From the NCBI GenBank assembly GCA_013335665.1, contig JAAXVE010000034.1, positions 1-8,484 of the forward strand: a stretch of 8,484 nt of DNA, written 5' to 3'. Numbering within the stretch: position 1 is the first letter of the stretch; every line of letters begins with the position of its first letter. This document shows positions 1 through 5,839 of this stretch, piece by piece. The translations under genes and the position numbers were made by a program. The stretch is from Candidatus Falkowiibacteriota bacterium (lineage in GTDB: Bacteria; Patescibacteriota; Patescibacteriia; Patescibacteriales; GWE2-39-37). The notes under the pieces are model-generated. The model worked only from the letters and a program-made list of their open reading frames with translations, ran no database searches and was not told the DNA's origin.

Positions 1-641
1 ATCGTTTATTGATTTACACAGTAATCGCTTTGATCGGGGCTTGGTGGTTCTATTTCAAACTTGATTGGGATACTTTTCATATTCCATTTTATGGTGATCT
101 CCAGATGGGGTGGCCTTATATGCTTATTTTTGTTTTTGTCATCGTTGCCACTTCTTTTTCAGTCAATGAAACTGATGGCTTGGATGGCCTGGCGGGTGGC
201 GTGCTAATGTCAAGCTTTGCTGCTTATGGCGTAATTGCTTTTGTAGAGGGTCGATATGACCTGGCGACTTTCTGCGGAGTTATTGTTGGGGCATTGTTGG
301 CATTCCTGTGGTTCAATATAAACCCAGCTCGTTTTTTTATGGGTGACACTGGTGCTATGAGTCTTGGCGTGACTCTTGGCGTGATCGCCATGTTAACCAA
401 TAGTGCCTTGATACTGCCCATAATAGGCTTTGTCTTCGTGGTAGAATCCCTTTCGGTCATTATTCAGTTGACCTCAAAGAAACTTCGCAACGGCAAGAAG
501 GTTTTTATTTCTTCACCGATACATCACCATTTCGAGGCAAAGGGTTGGTCTGAGCCGAAGATTGTGATGCGATTCTGGGTTATAGCCCAGATTTCAGCCG
601 CGCTAGGCTTAGTCATATTTTTATTAGATAAGACTTTCTAA
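1..641 (+). CDS. mraY: MraY, phospho-N-acetylmuramoyl-pentapeptide transferase (5'-partial)
   Basis: MraY is an integral membrane enzyme that transfers phospho-MurNAc-pentapeptide from the UDP-linked precursor to undecaprenyl phosphate, giving lipid I. About 212 C-terminal residues are visible; the family is usually 320-360 residues. The frame is open to the left edge, so the TTG at 9 is almost certainly internal. Counting from that TTG, the sequence shows NETDGLDGLAGG (53-64), MGDTGAMSLG (111-120, with the family's catalytic-site Asp at 113) and the HHH motif (172-174) in SPIHHHFEAKGW. Hydrophobic segments lie between these motifs. The N-terminal Asp-Asp motif must lie outside the window. 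NETDG replaces the more common NLTDG. The stop is 2 nt before ftsW, which fits one operon with ftsW and murG. The identification is secure from the motifs; only the N-terminus is unknown. Confidence 0.96.
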   Translation, partial: RLLIYTVIALIGAWWFYFKLDWDTFHIPFYGDLQMGWPYMLIFVFVIVATSFSVNETDGLDGLAGGVLMSSFAAYGVIAFVEGRYDLATFCGVIVGALLAFLWFNINPARFFMGDTGAMSLGVTLGVIAMLTNSALILPIIGFVFVVESLSVIIQLTSKKLRNGKKVFISSPIHHHFEAKGWSEPKIVMRFWVIAQISAALGLVIFLLDKTF

Positions 642-643
642 AG

Positions 644-1789
644 ATGGCGAAACTAGCCCAAAAAATAAGGCAGGTTGTGCCTGCTAAAATAAAATTAGGC
701 GATCCCGACTGGCCGCTGCTGATAATTGTAGCGGTTATTATATTATTCGGTTTAATCATGCTGACTAGCGCATCAGGCACTTTGGCGTATTCCCGCTACA
801 AGGATGGTTATTATTTTATCAAACATCAGATTTATGCTTTATTTATCGGTGCTGGCCTGTTTTGGTTTTTTTTCAAAACAGATTATCATCGCTGGCAAAA
901 GAATGCCATGTACCTGCTTCTGACCTCGATAGCAATGCTACTTATGGTCTTTGTCCCCGGTCTTGCTTCATCTGCTAACTCCAAGGCGCACAGCTGGATT
1001 AATATTTTCGGCTTCTCCTTGCAGCCTTCAGAGTTTGTCAAATTATTCTTTTTAATTTATGTAGCCGCCTGGCTAGAATCGCGCGGCAAGACCATCGAGG
1101 ATTTTTCGCAGGGAACAGCGCCGTTCCTTGTTGTGCTGGCTGTTATAGCAGGGCTGATGTTGATGCAACCTGATGTTGGCACCTTGTCAATTATCGTCTT
1201 AACCTCTTTTGTGGCTTGGTTTATCGGCGGCGGTCGTTTGAGCCATATTTTTGGCCTAACCTTAATAGCTGCCATAGCCCTGCTTTTCATGTTTAAGTCC
1301 GCAGATTACCGCATGCAACGTTTCCAGTGCTATCTGAACCCCGAGAAGAATTCTCGCACAACCTGTTACCAACTTAACCAATCATTGATCGCCGTAGGAT
1401 CGGGTGGCATATTCGGCCGCGGTTTCGGTGCGAGCCGGCAAAAGTTAATGTATTTGCCCGAGGTTTCTGGTGATGCTATATTTCCGATAATTGGAGAAGA
1501 GATGGGTTTTATTTTTTCATCAGCCCTGGTGCTGCTTTTTATCGGGCTGTTTTATCGCAGCTATCTGATTGCAAAAAGAGCCCCAGATCAATTTGGTCGG
1601 GTTTTAGCCATAGGTATTGCCAGCTGGCTAACCCTGCAAGCTTTTATCAATATCGGCGGCATGATCAGTCTTATTCCGATGACAGGAGTCCCATTGCCTT
1701 TCATATCTAGCGGAGGCTCGGCAGTTATGGCCGGTCTGTCGGCTTTGGGATTATTAATGAACATAAGCAGACAAGTCAAAACAAGATAA
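644..1789 (+). CDS. ftsW: FtsW, SEDS-family septal peptidoglycan glycosyltransferase
   Basis: FtsW is a polytopic SEDS protein that polymerises lipid II into glycan strands at the division septum, together with a class B penicillin-binding protein. The 381-residue length is normal. There is a basic cytoplasmic N-terminus (1-22) followed by about ten hydrophobic segments. SEDS motifs visible are PSEFVK (128-133), QPDVGT (175-180), the long extracytoplasmic loop around 221-280 with NQSLIAVGSGGIFGRGFG, the conserved acidic position D277 in PEVSGDAIF, and PLPFISSGGS (350-359). It could in principle be RodA, which has similar motifs. Its position between mraY and murG, the classical dcw order, favours FtsW. 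The ATG is 2 nt after the mraY stop with no evident Shine-Dalgarno sequence, so it may be translated by coupling. Confidence 0.95.
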   Translation: MAKLAQKIRQVVPAKIKLGDPDWPLLIIVAVIILFGLIMLTSASGTLAYSRYKDGYYFIKHQIYALFIGAGLFWFFFKTDYHRWQKNAMYLLLTSIAMLLMVFVPGLASSANSKAHSWINIFGFSLQPSEFVKLFFLIYVAAWLESRGKTIEDFSQGTAPFLVVLAVIAGLMLMQPDVGTLSIIVLTSFVAWFIGGGRLSHIFGLTLIAAIALLFMFKSADYRMQRFQCYLNPEKNSRTTCYQLNQSLIAVGSGGIFGRGFGASRQKLMYLPEVSGDAIFPIIGEEMGFIFSSALVLLFIGLFYRSYLIAKRAPDQFGRVLAIGIASWLTLQAFINIGGMISLIPMTGVPLPFISSGGSAVMAGLSALGLLMNISRQVKTR

Positions 1790-1792
1790 AAT

Positions 1793-2872
1793 ATGACCAA
1801 GAAAATAATTCTGACAGGAGGGGGAACCGGCGGCTCAGTCACGCCTTTGCTTGCTATTGCTGAGGCGGTTCAGATTGAAATGGGGGCTGAGGCTGTGGAG
1901 TTTGTTTGGGTTGGTTCTAAAAAGGGAATAGAAAGAGTTATGGTGGAACGCACCAATATAGCATATAAATCCGTAGCCAGTGGTAAGTTGCGGCGCTATT
2001 GCTCATGGCAGAACCTTGTCGATCCTTTTTTGATAGCTTACGGATTTGTACAATCTTTCTTTTTTCTTAAGAAAGAGCGGCCAGACCTCGTCATGACTGC
2101 AGGCAGTTTTGTGAGCGTCCCAGTATTATGGGCGGCAAAATTGCTCAAAATACCAACAGTGGTTCATCAGCAGGATTTACGTCCAGGTCTTGCGAACAAG
2201 CTAATGCTCCCGTGCGCCACAGTAATAACTGTAACTTTTCAAAAATCACTTGCCGATTTCGGCCCCAAATCCCGCTGGCTTGGTAATCCTGTCAGGCAAT
2301 CTTTTGTTCAGGCAGAAGAAAAGATAGATTTGCAAAAAGTTAACAATCAGGATTTTCCGACCGTCTTAATATTGGGCGGTGGCACTGGTGCCGAGGCTAT
2401 CAACGTCCTTGTGGTCGAAGCGCTGACGGACCTAAACGAATTCTGCAAGATAGTTCATCTGACAGGATTAAACAAACAGACAGCTACTTCTGCCCGGCAA
2501 AAGCGCTATGAGGCTCATGACTTTTTAAACGAAAATGAAATGGCCGCAGCCTATCTGCAGGCTGATTTGGTTGTGACTCGTGCCGGCTTAGGCGTGTTGA
2601 GTGAATTAGCCTATCTAGGCAAGCCAGCCTTAGTTATACCGATACCGAATAGCCACCAAGAAGACAATGCTCAGTACTTTAAAGAAGCTGAGGCTGCGAT
2701 AATTCTTGACCAAAACCGCCTTACGCCAGAAGTTTTTGCAAAAATAGTAAAAGAGTCATTGGCTGATAAAAAATTGATTTCTGAATTGAGTAAGAATATC
2801 CAGGGAATGGCCAATATACATGCCAATCATCAATTTGTTCTCCTTATTAAGGAATTGATCAAGCAACCTTGA
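1793..2872 (+). CDS. murG: MurG, lipid I N-acetylglucosaminyltransferase
   Basis: MurG is a peripheral GT-B (GT28) enzyme on the inner face of the membrane. It adds GlcNAc from UDP-GlcNAc to lipid I, giving lipid II. The 359-residue length is normal. The N-terminal Rossmann half has the glycine-rich loop GGGTGGSVTP (9-18) and HQQDLRPGLANK (125-136). The linker region has WLGNPVR (162-168). The C-terminal half has GGGTGAEA (195-202), the nucleotide-binding stretch TRAGLGVLSEL (262-272, with E271 at the ribose-binding Glu position) and HQEDNAQ (288-294). The His of the usual GTGGH loop is Ser15 here, and HEQN-type residues are replaced by HQQD. I believe these changes recur in CPR MurG proteins but cannot check. 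The gene starts 3 nt after ftsW, ends in TGA, and is followed at once by a terminator. Confidence 0.95.
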   Translation: MTKKIILTGGGTGGSVTPLLAIAEAVQIEMGAEAVEFVWVGSKKGIERVMVERTNIAYKSVASGKLRRYCSWQNLVDPFLIAYGFVQSFFFLKKERPDLVMTAGSFVSVPVLWAAKLLKIPTVVHQQDLRPGLANKLMLPCATVITVTFQKSLADFGPKSRWLGNPVRQSFVQAEEKIDLQKVNNQDFPTVLILGGGTGAEAINVLVVEALTDLNEFCKIVHLTGLNKQTATSARQKRYEAHDFLNENEMAAAYLQADLVVTRAGLGVLSELAYLGKPALVIPIPNSHQEDNAQYFKEAEAAIILDQNRLTPEVFAKIVKESLADKKLISELSKNIQGMANIHANHQFVLLIKELIKQP

Positions 2873-2885
2873 TTAAGACTTTAAC

Positions 2886-2922
2886 AAAAAAAGACCACCT
2901 GCGAATTTGGTGGTCTTTTTTT
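2886..2922. terminator. Bidirectional intrinsic terminator between convergent genes
   Basis: A perfect 14-bp inverted repeat: seven A's plus GACCACC (2886-2899), a 9-nt loop (2900-2908), then GGTGGTC plus seven T's (2909-2922). On either strand it forms a GC-rich stem followed by a U-tract. It lies 13 nt after the murG stop and 5 nt after the end of the minus-strand gene, so it can end both transcripts. Confidence 0.93.
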
Positions 2923-2927
2923 AAAAC

Positions 2928-3722
2928 TTATTTGCTCTTAGCTATCTGCTTATGAGGGTTTAGTTTGTAATAGTTGATACTGACATCGGCTATCCATTTT
3001 TGAACACTTTCATTGCTGTGGCCGGCACAGGAACTGCCGCACTTCCAGCTGATCATTTGCGCCGGGGTGCGTGAACCCTTGCCTAGCATGGATTCGATGC
3101 GATCACCGACCACTTTAATCGCGTGTTGCGGGGAATTGAAACAGGAATAACCGCTTTGGGTTGTATTTTCCTTGCCGCGGTATCCCCAGTAATTAAAACA
3201 CTCTTTTCCGTTCTTTTTTGGCGAGTACTTGCCGAATTTGCTTTCCTTCATGGCTATCCCGACAATATATGCTGCAACAGCCCGGTCGCGTTTGGCGATT
3301 TCAGTCACCATTTTTTCCATGGGCGTGTCTTTGACTATGGTGAGTACCTGTTTATGAAATTCTGACGGCCCAGCTACTGGCAATTTATTTTTCTCGCTAT
3401 TTTTACTTTCAGTATTGGCTTTTACTTGTTCGTTCCTGTTTGCTTCATAAGTTTTGCCTAGGTTTGCTGTTTGCGATTGTAACGGTCGTGCATTTGATGC
3501 CATGCTGTCATATGGCTGATAAACAAAGACATATTGAATTATGGCAAAGAAACCCAAACAAGCTATGCCTAGCGCTGCGTAGATGTGCCCAACTCGATTT
3601 CTCCTTGATGAATGACTACTTAAAGGGTCAATGTCAGAATTCGGGTTGAGCATACTTTGATGATGCCTTTCCTTCCTCCTAGAACGATTTTTCAGCCTCC
3701 TTTTAGCTGATCGATTTTTCAT
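2928..3722 (-). CDS. Membrane-anchored lysozyme-like protein (putative peptidoglycan hydrolase)
   Basis: A 264-residue single-pass membrane protein. Residues 1-44 are very basic and include an imperfect internal repeat (KNRSAKRR, then KNRSRRKER). One hydrophobic segment at about 47-67 follows, so the rest should be extracytoplasmic. Residues 72-120 are a polar, Lys/Asn/Glu-rich linker. The domain at about 121-255 looks lysozyme-like (GH73 glucosaminidase or soluble transglycosylase type). It has AMKESKFGKY with a candidate catalytic Glu at 160, CFNYWGYRG (175-183), GYSCFNSPQHAIKVV (191-205) and NYYKLNP near the end. C175, C194, C228 and C232 could form disulfides outside the cell. No Shine-Dalgarno sequence precedes the ATG; a second Met at residue 24 is an alternative start but would discard part of the basic repeat. 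The gene is convergent with murG and probably acts on the wall which that operon builds. Fold assignment is moderate; activity is inferred. Confidence 0.8.
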   Translation of the reverse strand: MKNRSAKRRLKNRSRRKERHHQSMLNPNSDIDPLSSHSSRRNRVGHIYAALGIACLGFFAIIQYVFVYQPYDSMASNARPLQSQTANLGKTYEANRNEQVKANTESKNSEKNKLPVAGPSEFHKQVLTIVKDTPMEKMVTEIAKRDRAVAAYIVGIAMKESKFGKYSPKKNGKECFNYWGYRGKENTTQSGYSCFNSPQHAIKVVGDRIESMLGKGSRTPAQMISWKCGSSCAGHSNESVQKWIADVSINYYKLNPHKQIAKSK

Positions 3723-3882
3723 ATGAGTAGGTTTTTTACCAAATAAAAAAGAATAGTTTTTGGCTATCCTAACATGAAAACCTTAGCACAATTATGAAAA
3801 AAGTCAATCCCTAGAGGTTAGCGAATGATCGATTTTGATTCCTTATTGTAAACCGTTTTTTTCTTGAAATTTTTCGCTTGGT

Positions 3883-3918
3883 CTACTGGGAATCTCACCA
3901 CGCCGTCAGCATTTAGTT
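3883..3918. repeat. Short dispersed repeat, copy A (without inner palindrome)
   Basis: The plus strand reads CTACTGGGAATCTCACC then ACGCCGTCAGCATTTAGTT. It aligns with copy B at 3974-4021 along its whole length, with a few substitutions and one clean gap where copy B has a 12-nt palindrome. It is flanked by a small inverted repeat, TTGGTC (3878-3883) and GACCAA (3927-3932). Origin and function are unknown. Confidence 0.6.
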
Positions 3919-3964
3919 TATTTTATGACCAACGCTGCTTTGCTAACGGTACGACTTTGTATAT

Positions 3965-3982
3965 TATGTAGCGCTACGGGGA
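3965..3982 (-). repeat. Duplicated 3' end of tRNA-Glu (18-nt identity)
   Basis: The 18 bases at 3965-3982 are identical to 4145-4162. In the tRNA gene that stretch covers the 3' strand of the T-stem, the 3' strand of the acceptor stem, the discriminator base and 4 nt of downstream flank. The copies lie 180 nt apart in the same orientation. Nothing of the anticodon or D arm is present at 3965-3982, so it is a fragment, not a second tRNA. Confidence 0.65.
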
Positions 3983-4021
3983 TCTCACCGGGGCAAGCCC
4001 CACCCCGTCAGTATTTTAGTT
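3974..4021. repeat. Short dispersed repeat, copy B, nested hairpin
   Basis: This copy carries GGGGCAAGCCCC (3990-4001), a perfect palindrome around a CAAG turn. It sits inside a second stem, ACGGGG (3976-3981) with CCCCGT (4003-4008). The flanks CTAC..GGGATCTCACC and CCCGTCAG..TTTAGTT match copy A. The left end merges with a copy of the tRNA-Glu 3' end. Imperfect direct repeats flank it (about 14 of 18 positions between 3950-3967 and 4039-4056). It resembles a REP/MITE-like palindromic unit; it has no T-tract and so is unlikely to be a terminator. Confidence 0.6.
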
Positions 4022-4106
4022 GGTTCAGGTACTTGCTCTTATGACTTTTTGCATTATCATCTTCGGTATTGTTTTGTCAGTCCGGGGTTCTCAACCTCAT
4101 AACTCT

Positions 4107-4149
4107 ACATATAAAAAACCACACCTAGACGGTGCGGCTTTTTATATGT
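4107..4149 (-). terminator. Intrinsic terminator of tRNA-Glu
   Basis: On the minus strand GCCGCACC (4138-4131), loop GTCTA, GGTGTGGT (4125-4118) pairs completely if two G-U pairs are allowed. A run of six T's in all, counting the last stem base, then follows. An outer A/T stem of 11 bp (4107-4117 with 4139-4149) extends it back to the tRNA discriminator base. On the plus strand the two wobble pairs become A-C mismatches, so the structure is best explained as acting on the tRNA transcript. Confidence 0.85.
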
Positions 4150-4220
4150 AGCGCTACGGGGAATCGAACCCCGGTTACCAGGATGAGAACCTGATGTCCT
4201 AACCACTAGACGATAGCGCC
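4149..4220 (-). tRNA. tRNA-Glu, anticodon CUC
   Basis: A complete 72-nt cloverleaf on the minus strand. The acceptor stem is GGCGCTA/TAGCGCT (first pair G-U). The D arm is GTCTAGTGGTTAGGAC. The anticodon stem TCAGG/CCTGG surrounds the loop TTCTCAT, giving anticodon CTC at 34-36. The variable region is TAAC. The T arm is CGGGG TTCGATT CCCCG, and the discriminator is A. The D arm and TAAC match bacterial tRNA-Glu. CCA is not encoded: ACA-TATA follows the acceptor stem, so CCA must be added enzymatically. CUC reads GAG; a UUC isoacceptor for GAA should exist elsewhere. Confidence 0.95.
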
Positions 4221-4234
4221 AGGTCTGTTGAAAC

Positions 4235-4260
4235 AAAAAATCCCTTTGCGGGGTGTTTTT
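4235..4260 (-). terminator. Weak terminator-like hairpin between fmt and tRNA-Glu
   Basis: The minus strand reads AAAAACA, CCCC, GCAAA, GGG, A, then six T's. A three-pair C/G core with A/T pairing outside it precedes a T6 tract, as in a minimal intrinsic terminator. It starts 30 nt after the fmt stop and ends 14 nt before the tRNA. It could end the def-fmt transcript, but it also lies just downstream of the putative tRNA promoter at 4271-4299. Confidence 0.45.
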
Positions 4261-4270
4261 GCTAGTTATT

Positions 4271-4299
4271 AATATAAAACAGATAACAGACTATGTCAA
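4271..4299 (-). promoter_or_regulatory. Sigma70-type promoter for tRNA-Glu, overlapping the end of fmt
   Basis: On the minus strand a perfect -35, TTGACA (4299-4294), is followed by a 17-nt spacer and TATATT (4276-4271), five of six matches to the consensus -10. The expected start of transcription is near 4264, about 44 nt before the mature tRNA. The -35 doubles as the last two codons of fmt (TTG ACA, Leu-Thr). Confidence 0.65.
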
Positions 4300-5229
4300 T
4301 ATCTGATGCAGAATTTTTGCATTTCCTCTTAAGAATTCTTCTGACCCCATTACTGATTTTCCTTCCAGCTGCAGGCGTTCGACCACTAGTGCGTCAATGC
4401 CACACTGTATGGCTAGCTTGCCATGATCTGAAAAGGCTTCACCAGGGCGGTATTGTTCAATGCGCCTGATTTCTTTATTGACTGCAGTGATTTTAAGGGT
4501 TTGGCCGTCCCAAGTTGTCCAAGCGCCAGGCCAGGGCATCATAGCCCTCACCTTTCTTTCGATATTTTCTGCTGAGTCATTCCAATCGATTCGACCGTCG
4601 TCTTTGGTTAACATTTTGACGTAGCTAGAAAAGCTATTGTTTTGGGGGACTGCCTTAAATTCACCTGATATGAATTTCTTCAAGGTTGTCGTAAGAATGC
4701 TTGCGCCTAAGTCGGATAATTTTTTAGCCAGGGTACTTGGGGTTTCGTCTGGCTCAAGATTTATTTTTGCCTGATTAATAATAGGTCCCGTATCCAAGGT
4801 TTTATCCATTTTCATAATGGTTACACCTGATTCCTTGTCTCCGTTAAGTATTGGTGCCTGTAGCACAGAAGCACCACGGTATTTTGGCAGCAGGGAGGCA
4901 TGGATATTGATGCAGCCGAATTTAGGCAATCGCAACAATTCCTCCGGAATTATTTGGGCGTAAGCTACAACAATTATTATTTCCGGTTTTAGCTCGGAAA
5001 TCTGGGGAATAATCTCTCTAATTTTCTCTGGCTGCAAGACGGGTACGCCTGCGAGTAATGCCGACTGTTTAACTGGTGTTGGCGTAACTTCTTGCTTGCG
5101 TCCGATCGGTCGGTCTGGCTGGCTAATGACAGCGACTACGTTGAAATCATGGTCTGACAATAATGCCTCGAGCGCCGGAACGCTGAAGGCCGGCGTGCCG
5201 ATAAAGATGGTGCGGATAGGGGGCTTCAT
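4291..5229 (-). CDS. fmt: Methionyl-tRNA formyltransferase
   Basis: Fmt formylates the amino group of initiator Met-tRNA in the cytoplasm, using 10-formyltetrahydrofolate. The 312-residue length is normal. The N-terminal formyltransferase domain starts with FIGTPAFSVPALEALL (9-24) and QPDRPIGR (37-44). It has the catalytic set N108 and H110 in INIHASLLPKYRG, and D146 in KTLDTGPI. The C-terminal tRNA-binding domain begins near 205 (KMLTKDDGRIDW) and includes MPWPGAWTTW (231-240). Its ATG overlaps the def stop by 4 nt (ATGA), giving a coupled def-fmt operon, a common bacterial pairing that adds and removes the same formyl group. No good Shine-Dalgarno sequence is present, only an A-rich stretch. 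The last codons carry the -35 of a downstream promoter. Confidence 0.97.
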   Translation of the reverse strand: MKPPIRTIFIGTPAFSVPALEALLSDHDFNVVAVISQPDRPIGRKQEVTPTPVKQSALLAGVPVLQPEKIREIIPQISELKPEIIIVVAYAQIIPEELLRLPKFGCINIHASLLPKYRGASVLQAPILNGDKESGVTIMKMDKTLDTGPIINQAKINLEPDETPSTLAKKLSDLGASILTTTLKKFISGEFKAVPQNNSFSSYVKMLTKDDGRIDWNDSAENIERKVRAMMPWPGAWTTWDGQTLKITAVNKEIRRIEQYRPGEAFSDHGKLAIQCGIDALVVERLQLEGKSVMGSEEFLRGNAKILHQILT

Positions 5230-5708
5230 TTTTTTTCTTTGATCAGCTTAGCGCCAGGCTCGAGCCTGTCGATGAAGAGTATCCCGTCCAGATGGTCGAT
5301 TTCGTGCTGCAGTCCGCGCGCAATCAGTCCACTAGCTTCGATCACTCCTTGTTTATTGTTTTCGGTAATGAATTTGCAAGTCACTTTCTTGTGGCGTTTA
5401 ACCTCGCCGAAGAGGTTGGGTAATGAAAAGCACCCTTCTTCCGCAACTTCTTTGGCGAAAGATTTTTTTGTAAGGCGAGGATTGATCAAGCAGAGCGGGC
5501 CTCTTTCAGTGTTGACCACGATCAGACGAATATTTTGGCCTACCTGAGGTGCGGCCAAACCCACTCCATCTTTTTCCACCATTGTTTTTTTCATATCCTC
5601 GACTAATTGCTTGAATTCTTGGGTGGCAATTATTTTCAGGTCAACATCGACTGACATATTACGGAGAATCGGGTCGGGATTGGTAAGAATTTTAAGTATT
5701 TTAGGCAT
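5226..5708 (-). CDS. def: Peptide deformylase
   Basis: Def is a metalloenzyme that removes the formyl group from the N-terminus of new proteins. The 160-residue length is normal. All three family motifs are intact: GVGLAAPQVG (48-57), EEGCFSLP (90-97) with metal ligand C93, and QHEIDHLDG (134-142) with ligands H135 and H139 and catalytic E136. EGCFS instead of the common EGCLS is a conservative change. It is the first gene of a two-gene operon with fmt (4-nt overlap). A promoter lies just upstream (5733-5761), leaving a short A/T-rich leader of about 18 nt without a Shine-Dalgarno sequence. The start is right: MPKILKILTNPDPIL is a typical deformylase N-terminus. Confidence 0.97.
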   Translation of the reverse strand: MPKILKILTNPDPILRNMSVDVDLKIIATQEFKQLVEDMKKTMVEKDGVGLAAPQVGQNIRLIVVNTERGPLCLINPRLTKKSFAKEVAEEGCFSLPNLFGEVKRHKKVTCKFITENNKQGVIEASGLIARGLQHEIDHLDGILFIDRLEPGAKLIKEKK

Positions 5709-5732
5709 ATTTTTACTAGTTTAAGTAGATTT

Positions 5733-5761
5733 ATTAAATCATAAAAGCACAGATTGGTCAA
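5733..5761 (-). promoter_or_regulatory. Sigma70-type promoter of def-fmt
   Basis: On the minus strand TTGACC (5761-5756), a 17-nt spacer and TTTAAT (5738-5733) each match the consensus at five of six positions. Transcription should start near 5726, giving a leader of roughly 18 nt before the def ATG. Confidence 0.62.
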
Positions 5762-5783
5762 TATAGAAACTGCATGAATGACC

Positions 5784-5792
5784 TGGTATACT
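5784..5792 (+). promoter_or_regulatory. Extended -10 promoter for the small gene at 5840
   Basis: TGGTATACT fits the extended -10 form (TGn then TATACT, five of six matches). No good -35 is seen 17 nt upstream. The expected start of transcription is near 5799, giving a leader of about 40 nt. It is divergent from the def promoter, with which it shares the 131-bp intergenic region. A weak AAGAG at 5826-5830 is the only ribosome-binding candidate. Confidence 0.4.
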
Positions 5793-5839
5793 TATTCTGA
5801 TATGAGATGGCAAAATTTAATAAATAAGAGTGATAAGAT

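Larger units (their letters stand above)
3723..4106. other. Non-coding region with short repeats, no supported gene
   Basis: This is 384 bases between the lysozyme-like gene and the tRNA terminator. It holds two related short repeats (3883-3918 and 3974-4021) and a copy of the tRNA-Glu 3' end (3965-3982), listed separately. The promoter of the minus-strand gene at 2928-3722 should lie here. The best candidate I see is TTGACT at 3802-3807 (minus strand), but 16 nt downstream there is only TAAGGT, a poor -10, so I do not call it. The longest tidy reading frame (3925-4044, 39 codons) runs straight through a hairpin repeat and looks like chance. Confidence 0.7.

Noticed and set aside
9..641. TTG at 9 as a true start of mraY
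   Set aside because: The frame is open to the window edge and the essential N-terminal part of MraY is missing, so the gene simply enters from outside.
1057..1290. Long antisense reading frames opposite mraY, ftsW, def and the surface gene
   Set aside because: They lie fully inside genes with clear family motifs, and their products look like random shadow sequence.
3802..3807. TTGACT as -35 of the lysozyme-like gene (minus strand)
   Set aside because: No acceptable -10 at 16-18 nt; the best is TAAGGT.
3925..4044. 39-codon reading frame on the plus strand
   Set aside because: It runs through the palindromic repeat and the tRNA fragment, has no ribosome-binding site and gives a low-complexity, unconvincing product.
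4083..4096. CGGGGTTCTCAACC as a third repeat copy or second tRNA T-arm
   Set aside because: Only a short GGGG-TCTCA-ACC resemblance, without the flanks seen in copies A and B and without any cloverleaf.
3883..4162. Possible CRISPR array (repeated CTACGGGGATCTCACC-like units)
   Set aside because: Only two to three imperfect copies, unequal spacing (about 91 and 180 nt), no cas genes, and one match is explained by the tRNA.
4221..4264. T-box or other riboswitch before tRNA-Glu
   Set aside because: Leader of about 44 nt is far too short and no T-box core sequence is present.
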